Source of the DNA: Trichodelitschia bisporula
Taxonomy: Eukaryota; Ascomycota; Dothideomycetes; Phaeotrichales; Phaeotrichaceae
Direction: 5' to 3'
Length of the DNA stretch: 64,000 bases
NCBI GenBank assembly: GCA_010356995.1
Contig: ML996705.1
Coordinates: 496,001 to 560,000 of the forward strand
This document shows positions 57,352 to 64,000 of the stretch, one piece after another (position 1 is the first letter of the stretch; each line of letters begins with the position of its first letter). The notes beneath the pieces are model-generated. The model was not told where the DNA came from, did not search any database, and was given only the letters and a program-made list of their open reading frames with translations. The position numbers and the translations under genes were made by a program.

Positions 57352-59225
57352 ATGGCTATCTCACTTGCAATGCCGTGGCACTCAGGCGAGCAGGCCATGC
57401 ACCGGCTCATGAACGTGCCGGAGCATGACAACCCGACCTCTGACAATTTGAACCAGTTCGCCGTCACCAGTTTACATTCAGCACCGCTGATCGCTATCGG
57501 CGCCCTCGACGACGAAGGGCGGCCCTGGACAACGCTCTGGGGCGGCGAAACTCCATTTATGAGCCCGCTAGGGGGATCCGTTATGGGCATAAAGACGGAT
57601 GTCGATGTGGCGTACGACCCGGTGCTGCCGTTTCTAATTCCCGAAGACAAGAGAAAGGCCGGCGATGTGGTAAAGCTGGAAGATGGTGAGGTTGGACGGG
57701 TGATGAGTGGGCTGGCGACAAACTTGATGACGCGGAGGAGGGTGAAACTCGCGGGTAGGTTCATTGCGGGAGCAGTGGATACCATGGGAGATGAGAATGG
57801 CGGACCTCTTGGTCGTGTGCAGCTAGTACTCAAGATAACCGAAAGCGTCGGTAAGTTTTATGTCTCCAAGATTGATACCAGCAGAGTGCTTACAAGATGA
57901 CAGCCAATTGCCCGAAGTATTTGAACCAGAAGGACATTCGCCCGGCACCATTGAATCCGACACTGGTGCATTCTGGACCCAATTTCCCCCAAGAGGCCCT
58001 CGAGCTCATCAAAAAGGCAGATATGTTCTTCATGTCATCCTCGAATGCAGGCGCCACCATGGACTCCAACCACCGAGGAGGCCCGGCTGGTTTTGTTCGT
58101 GTGATATCAAATGACGAAGATGGCGCAGAGTTGGTGTACCCAGAGTACAGTGGTAACCGCATGTACCAGTCTCTTGGGAATCTCTTGAACACTCCACTGA
58201 TCGGCATTGTCATTCCAGACTATGACACTGGAGATGCTCTTTACCTGACGGGCACAACCACCATTCTTCCCGGAGAAGAAGCGGCACGCGTTCTCCCCCG
58301 CTCAAACTTGGCCGTGAAGATCAAAGTAACCGAAAGCCGGTTCATCAAACAAGCACTGCCGTTCCGCGGCATTCCCGGCGAGCAGTCGCCATACAACCCA
58401 GCCGTGCGGGCGCTGGCAAGCGAGGGAAACATCGCCAGCCAGTTCCAGGCTCCATCGAACCGTGCGCAGATTGTGGAAAAGATTGTCTTGGGTCCAACAG
58501 TCTCTCGCTATCGGCTCAAGCTGGCCAGTCCCGTCACGTACAAGGCTGGCCAGTGGGTGGCACTGGATTTTTCCGAGGAACTGGACATCGGATACAGCCA
58601 CATGCGAAATGACGACCCAACGAGCCTGAATGACGACTTCATCAGGACATTTACTATATCTTCGCCGCCACAAGGCTCGGATGAAGCCCCGCAGCAGGAG
58701 CTTGAAGTCACCCTCCGCGATCACGGTCCTGTTACAAAGTTTCTGCAAAGGCTCAACATTAAACGTGGTTTCGACGTTCCTGTCCGCGGCATTGGCGGAG
58801 AGTTCGTCATCAAAACACCTGGGGACGGAGGCGTTATTCCCTTCGTTGCGGGCGGGGTTGGGATAACCCCGCTTCTAGGCCAGCTCCCTTCCCTGGACCT
58901 GAGCCAGCTCCGACTGATCTGGATCACGAAAGTTGAAGACGCAGGATTCGTCCTCGATACGTTCAAGCTGTATGAGGGGCTGTCCGCGGTAACCACCCTC
59001 TTTTTCACTGGAAAGTCAAGCACCAGTTTGAGTGCCGATGACGAGAAAAAGATTGAAACGATTCGTCAATCGGGGGCACGTGCGGAGATTCGGAGGCCGA
59101 CCAAAGCAGACTTTGAGGCCGTAGATGCGCAGACGTGGTACCTATGTGCTGGTAAAGCATTGAGGAACAGACTGATGGAATGGCTGGCCGAACATACTGT
59201 TCTATTCGAGAATTTTGACTACTGA
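57352..59225 (+). CDS. PNPOx-like / ferredoxin-NADP-reductase-like fusion flavoprotein
   Basis: Predicted FMN- and FAD-dependent oxidoreductase; substrate unknown. Model: join(57352..57850,57904..59225), 606 aa. The N-terminal half is a pyridoxamine-phosphate-oxidase-like split barrel (MPWHSGEQAMHRLM start, SLHSAPLIAIGALDDEGRPW, ANCPKYLNQK, and FFMSSSN). The C-terminal half is FNR-like: FAD-binding RTFTISS (about 414-420), YKAGQWVALDF before it, and the NAD(P)-binding GGVGITP (483-489), ending in WYLCAGKALRNRLMEWL. No 2Fe-2S Cys set is seen. The 53-nt intron (57851-57903; GTAAGT, acceptor GACAG) joins ITESV to ANCPKY in frame. An ATG at 57897, inside the intron's 3' end, opens the same frame as exon 2 and would give a shorter protein. 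Confidence 0.92.
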
Positions 59226-59770
59226 AGCTCCATCGAAATTATACGGCTTCTGAGGCATTGTATGGCAATCAGCCTTGTTTGCGATGCGTGAACCTCATAG
59301 GAGTGTCCATTGACGGAGACAGCTGCTAAGTGAGGGCTTTAGGGAACGTTAGAGGTAGCCAAAAGCACATTTAATTGCAGCATCCTGTCTGTACTTTGCC
59401 TTGAAGCAGCCACATTCCAGAAGTGAAGAGGGCAGATGGTATGTCACAGTGAGGTGATGTTGTTGCAGTGCCGTTATTTCTTTTCCCAGTCTGGCCCGTG
59501 CGCCTTTCCAGGCTTGGCGTCGCCAGGGCAATTCTTTGCCAGTGGCAGGAGCTTCGACCACAACTGCCCGACGTGAATGCCACAAGCAAAGTCAAGCACC
59601 ATCGACTTGCAAACTACAACTTCACTTCTTTCTTCTTCATCGTCATCCCCACAACCCCCACAACCCCTCAATATCTCTGCAGCTGTCCCATCTGTGCCTT
59701 TTCCATAGAGTCATCCTCTGCCTTCCTCTAAATCCCCTCAGCTTCGCCGTTCTACGGACTCACCTGCCAC
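59226..59770. other. Intergenic, promoter of the DUF2433 gene
   Basis: Ends in a CT-rich leader (TTCTTTCTTCTTCATCGTC near 59625), as often seen before fungal start sites. No gene seen. Confidence 0.6.
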
Positions 59771-62280
59771 ATGGCATCTGCCGTAAGTGTACACCTGTCC
59801 GCCCGCTTGAAGCATCACATTTCGGTGAGATTAGTGCTAATACTGCAAAGCAGTCTAACCAGCCGCGTCACTTCAATCCTCCTAACTACCTGCCGAACGG
59901 CGCGCCGGCTGCGGGAAACAACTCGATGCCGTCTGGCGCCACCCCAACCGCAGCCAACCAGGCTCGTGTCTTTCAGACGGGTCCGGTTAGGGTTCTCTGC
60001 ATCGCGGACGTGAGAGGTTAGTTCATCGCTAATAGTTGTAGCTTATGGTGCGGACAGTGCTGACTCCGTAGGCAACTTGCGCTCACTCAACGACCTTGCG
60101 CGTGATGCTAGAGCCAACTACATTATCCACACTGGTGACTTCGGTTTCTATGATGACAAGTCGTTAGACCGCATCGCAGAGAAGTAAGCAACATAACAAT
60201 CGTTTCCAGCCCTGTGCTGACTCCTGCCCAGGACGCTGCGGCACGTGGCGCAATACTCGCCCCTCTTGACCGAGCCCGTCAAGCGGACCATTGCCACTTC
60301 CCCCGCGCAGCCTTCCATCAAGGAGCGCATCCCGCGCGAGCAACTGCCGCTCTCTGAGCTCCCGAAATTTCTCGATGGCACCCACACTCTCGACGTTCCA
60401 GTCTACACGGTTTGGGGCGCGTGCGAGGACGTCCAGGTCTTGGAAAAGCTCCGCTCCGGTGAATATAAGGTCAACAACCTCCATATCATCGATGAGGCGC
60501 ACTCTCGACTGCTGGAGGTGGGTGGTGTAAAGCTGCGGCTTCTGGGTCTCGGTGGTGCCGTCGTCATGCACAAGCTCTTCGACAACGGCGAAGGCCGCAC
60601 CACCATCGCTGGAGGCCAGGGTACCATGTGGACGACTCTGCTGCAGATGGGAGAGCTTGTAGACACAGCCAATCGCGTTTACGACCCCACCGAGACGCGC
60701 GTTTTCGTCACGCACGCTTCGCCCGCCCGTGAAGGTCTCCTCAACCAGCTCTCCGTCACCCTGAAGGCGGACTTTTCCATCTCCGCGGGTCTGCACTTCC
60801 GTTACGGTAGTTCGTACAACGAGTTCAGCGTCAACCCTACCCTGGATCACTATCGCGGCAAGCTTGCGGCGTCCCGCGCCTCGTTCGACGATGTCTGGCA
60901 GACGGTCAAGGGTGAGGTGGAGCCCGCGGTCGAGGAGAACGAGTCGCAGAAGCGTCTGCTTAACTACGCCTTGGAACTTGTCTCGAAGATGCCGAGCGTC
61001 GCGAACGGCGGCAACCCCTTTGGCGGTCAGTCCGCGCCTGGCAGCGGCCAGATCGACGAGAGCGCGTTTAAGAACATGTGGAACTTCAATCTCGCTGATG
61101 CAGCCTACGGATGGCTGCTCTTGGATGTTGAGGCTGGTCGCATCGCCACGGAGATGCGCGCTCAGGGCTTCAACTTTGCTCACCGTAGCGGCAAATCCAA
61201 TACGCAACAACAGGCACAGTCCGTCACGCCCGCTGCCGGATCCCCTGCTCCTCCAGCTGGCATAAGCCCTGTTGTGAACCAAGCACCGCAGCAGCGCCAA
61301 CCCCCTCCGTCTGCGGCTCCGACGCAGCAGCCGCGGCCTGCCCCGACCCCTCCGGTTGCACAGCAGCAAGCGCCTCGTGGCGGGGCCCAGCCTCCCCGCA
61401 CCGGACCTTCCCCGGCGCCTGTCACTCCGAAGGAGCCTGTCAAGCCCGCGACGCCGCAGCCCGTTCCCACTGCTTCTTCAGCTCCCGCCACCGAAAACAA
61501 GCCTACTGCTCCAGAGGGCAAGCCTAATGGCACTCCCTCCACCGATAAGCCTCAGGACGCGAAGCCGGAGCCGCAGCAACAGCATCGGAAGCCGTCGCAT
61601 GCTCTTTTCATCCGCAACATTCGGGATGAAGAGGAAGCTCGCAGCTTGATTCCCGAAGAAGACCGTGTCAAGGTCGAGCGCTTTGAGCGTTCTGGCAACT
61701 TCTACATCGTCCACTTTAAGACTGCCGAGGACATGACTTCCACGTTCGACCACGTCCCGCGTGAACTCAAGAATTCGGGGGCGGGGGGCGAGCGCAACAA
61801 GCCGAATGTCGCTATCTATAAGGAGTTTATGCCTCGCGGAGCCGGGACGTGGCAAGGTAGCAACCGTGGGCCCAACACTCCGGGCGGCTACCGTAGCGGA
61901 GGTGCGAGCGACAGTGAGGGTGGTCGTGGTGGATACCGCGGTGGTCGTGGACGTGGTCCTCGCGGTGGTGGAAACGAGCGTGGTGGTGGTCGTGGGCGCG
62001 GTGGTCGCGGTGCTTATAACAGTAAGCCTAATGACGCGCCAGCGGGCACCCCTTCCTCTAGTGGACCCACACCCGTTAACGCCGAACACTAGATTCCTCA
62101 GATTCTATCGAGGGCGCCGCCGATGGGCCTGCGCCTCCTGCTTCGTCTACCCAAACCGATCCGCCTCGTCAGTGGTCGGGTGATGGGCCTGCTCAGCATG
62201 GTCGCGGTAGGGGTCGGCGTAATCAGGGGGGCCGGAAAAAGGACGGTGACGAGAGCAAGGAGAGTGAGAGAAAGGATTGA
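59771..62280 (+). CDS. DUF2433 phosphoesterase-like protein with RGG tail (5 exons)
   Basis: Conserved fungal protein whose N-terminal half is a metallophosphoesterase-like DUF2433 domain; molecular role unknown. Model: join(59771..59782,59851..60016,60072..60183,60232..62021,62093..62280), 755 aa. Exon 1 has only four codons. Phosphoesterase-like motifs: VRVLCIADVRGN (metal site), HTGDFGFYDD (about 79-88), WGACED and THASP. A Pro/Gln-rich linker, an RRM-like segment (HALFIRNIRDEEEARS ... FYIVHFKTAED) and a Gly/Arg-rich tail follow, suggesting RNA binding. The last intron (62022-62092; GTAAGC, CACTAG) is inferred because the sequence after it (SIEGAADGPAPPASSTQTD, then HGRGRGRRNQGGRKKD) is clearly coding and in frame. 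If it is retained, a stop at 62090-62092 gives 716 aa. The exon-2 acceptor is a tandem AAGCAG. Confidence 0.88.
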
Positions 62281-64000
62281 TTTTGTGGCAGGTGTGGTGT
62301 TGATTTCTTTACTGTGATCATATGGTTATGTGGATCGGATTACTGTCTTCGGTTCAGGTGCACGGAGCCGAAGCATGGTGCGCATGGAGTCTGCTTGTCT
62401 CGATGCGCTTTTCTGCGATATGCTACATACTAGGTGGAATGGATGCGGGAAGGCGGGGCTATGCTATTCGTGGGATGCTTTCAGCTGGGCGCTGGCTGAT
62501 GGTTCTTGCGGTTGTTCGTCTCATAAAACGGATTTCCTCCAAACCTCTCGGCCTGCGTGTGCTGTGTGTATTTTCTGTGACTCTTTTCTCGGAGCAGTGT
62601 TGAGTGTTGTGTGAGATACTCCCTATCTTACTTCACTTGGTGCGTTTGCGTTGCGTTGGGCTTGATGCTGGTTGCTTTCGTTGGTGCTGTCGGCGGGGAC
62701 TGCTGGGAGATATGGGGGTTATTCGGTGTGCCTTTCGTGTATGATGCGATGCTATGAGCCTGAATGGCGCGAGCTATTCGTAGTAGATCTTAGAGAATAA
62801 GAGGTTGAGTTCGAGGTTGAACTTGAGGCGCTCGGCTTTTCGCATCACGGTTGCCATAATCACGTGAGGATGGTGCTACAAGAGCCGAATTGGGCAGGAA
62901 GACGAGGATTTATGATTCGGCTATGATTCTGGTCACTATCTGATGTTGCTACCGCATGCTAACGTTGGGGTTTCTGCATGGCGTCCAATTTCCATGGGTA
63001 TCGTGGAGTTTCAAACACGATCACGTGGCCTAGCATCCTTTGTGCTGGCATGCGGCTGCGTGATCCCGACCAGGAACGGATGCTGCCGGTTTGGTCACGT
63101 CGCTGAGGTGCTTCTGCAGGGCATTTATGTCGTTGTCTTCTTGGGGTTTGGGTAGGATTGACAGGGTTCCGGAATCGGTAGGCTAGTTCCGTAGGGGCTG
63201 GGTTCCCCTGCTGGTGATGACGAGGGTGGCCCACCAGTAGGATGGACGGGAGGTGACGATGGTACCTGATTTGAGGATGCGGGGCATGCTCTCGTGGAAG
63301 GCTGATGTGGGGAAGGGTCTTTGTTGTGAGTTGGGAGTTGGAGGTTGTAGAGTATGTGGTCTAGGGACAACACGAGAGTTTCTCGGATGCGACATGAAGG
63401 TGCCTGTAGCCATCCTTTCGTGTTAGCAACTCGACTACTTTGCAGCGGATGAATGGGAGAAACGAGCTGGCCTTTCACCAGACGAAAGTCTTCAAGCAGG
63501 CGGTCCTGCACTTCGGTCCATGTGATGTCCTCCGGCCGCGAGCCTGGAAGTGTGCATTTCGGCAGCTATTGAAACCAGGGACTGCTGTTGAAGCTGCTTC
63601 ATCCTCGTCGCGGATCAAACGCTCGTCCCTTACATGCTGAATATGCCCGATTTTATTTCGTAGCTGAATCATCTCTTGCCAATTACCGTCACGCTATCGA
63701 CCCGCTGCCGGGCGTTTCGATCGTTCTGGTGATTCCTCCGCTCGGACTTGCCGATGGAACGTTGAAGGGGTACCTGGTATGTGAAGCAAGTCAACGGAAG
63801 AGGTTGGAGCAGTTTGACTCCACTTTACTGTGTCGAGCTCGCATATGGCTATGCTTGGACTTTCACCAAACTCTTTCAAGCAGGATGTTAGCCGGCAGTG
63901 CGCGGCTCCGTCTGTCGAGTGGTGTTGCAGCTTGGATCGAAGCAAAAGACTGAAGGAGGAGCCAGTCAACCGGTCGACGGAGCCTGGTCCCTGTTCTCGT
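62281..64000. other. 3' flank and right end of window
   Basis: The first few hundred bases should be the DUF2433 3' UTR. A possible minus-strand gene starts beyond or near the right edge and is listed next. Confidence 0.5.
63125..63565 (-). CDS. Possible terminal part of an unrecognised gene
   Basis: The minus-strand frame reads LPKCTLPGSRPEDITWTEVQ and continues with EDFRLVKGQLVSPIHPL, protein-like in composition, then a Pro/Ser-rich tail to a stop at 63125. It is preceded by a possible acceptor CAATAG at 63566-63571. A GTAGTC...TTGCTAACACG...CTACAG pattern inside could be another intron. I could not identify the 5' exons or the family. Confidence 0.3.
   Translation of the reverse strand: MPKCTLPGSRPEDITWTEVQDRLLEDFRLVKGQLVSPIHPLQSSRVANTKGWLQAPSCRIRETLVLSLDHILYNLQLPTHNKDPSPHQPSTRACPASSNQVPSSPPVHPTGGPPSSSPAGEPSPYGTSLPIPEPCQSYPNPKKTTT

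Noticed and set aside
1-64000. Secondary-metabolite cluster
   Set aside because: A methyltransferase, an MFS transporter, an acyltransferase and a flavoprotein are present, but they are spread over 40 kb among housekeeping genes, with no PKS, NRPS, terpene synthase or P450.

Overview
The window is chromosomal DNA of a filamentous ascomycete (Pezizomycotina; a Dothideomycete is my best guess, from gene content and style, not from any database match). The evidence is very short spliceosomal introns (42-71 nt in most genes, with GTRNGT donors, CTAAC/CTGAC branch sites and YAG acceptors), typical fungal proteins (Atg13, an AcuK-type zinc cluster activator, Ppc89-like spindle pole scaffold, His6) and gene-poor, GC-moderate spacers. 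No rRNA, tRNA, CRISPR, reverse transcriptase or transposase was recognised.

Layout. 1.4-2.7 kb: G-protein beta subunit. 7.8-10.5 kb: Atg13. 11.7-13.3 kb: secreted GH27 alpha-galactosidase. 14.0-17.8 kb: Ppc89/Cep57-type spindle pole body protein. 18.7-19.4 kb: O-methyltransferase. 20.1-20.9 kb: HIS6. 22.4-30.4 kb: two C2H2 zinc-finger genes separated and flanked by sparse DNA. 35.4-38.2 kb: AcuK/ERT1-type gluconeogenesis regulator. 43.7-45.8 kb: MFS transporter. 47.5-49.0 kb: acyltransferase-3 membrane protein. 51.1-52.0 kb: four-helix MARVEL-like membrane protein. 52.8-55.2 kb: secreted repeat-rich surface protein. All thirteen of these lie on the minus strand. The last three confident genes are on the plus strand: a small unknown protein (56.0 kb), a PNPOx-FNR fusion flavoprotein (57.4-59.2 kb) and a DUF2433 phosphoesterase-like/RGG protein (59.8-62.3 kb).

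The genes are housekeeping and regulatory genes rather than one pathway. There is no secondary-metabolite cluster. Exon-intron structures below were worked out by hand from reading frame, splice consensus and family conservation; each multi-exon model adds up to an intact frame.

Most unusual points: a 175-bp near-perfect foldback at 6.5 kb that could form a long RNA hairpin; an in-frame, stop-free 141-nt intron splitting the zinc cluster of the AcuK gene; a possible dual-localisation start of the O-methyltransferase whose upstream ATG codons overlap a TATA box; an alpha-galactosidase ending in RDEL; a GC-AG intron in the G-beta gene; a 21-nt microexon in the MFS gene; and two alternative C-termini for the DUF2433 protein.
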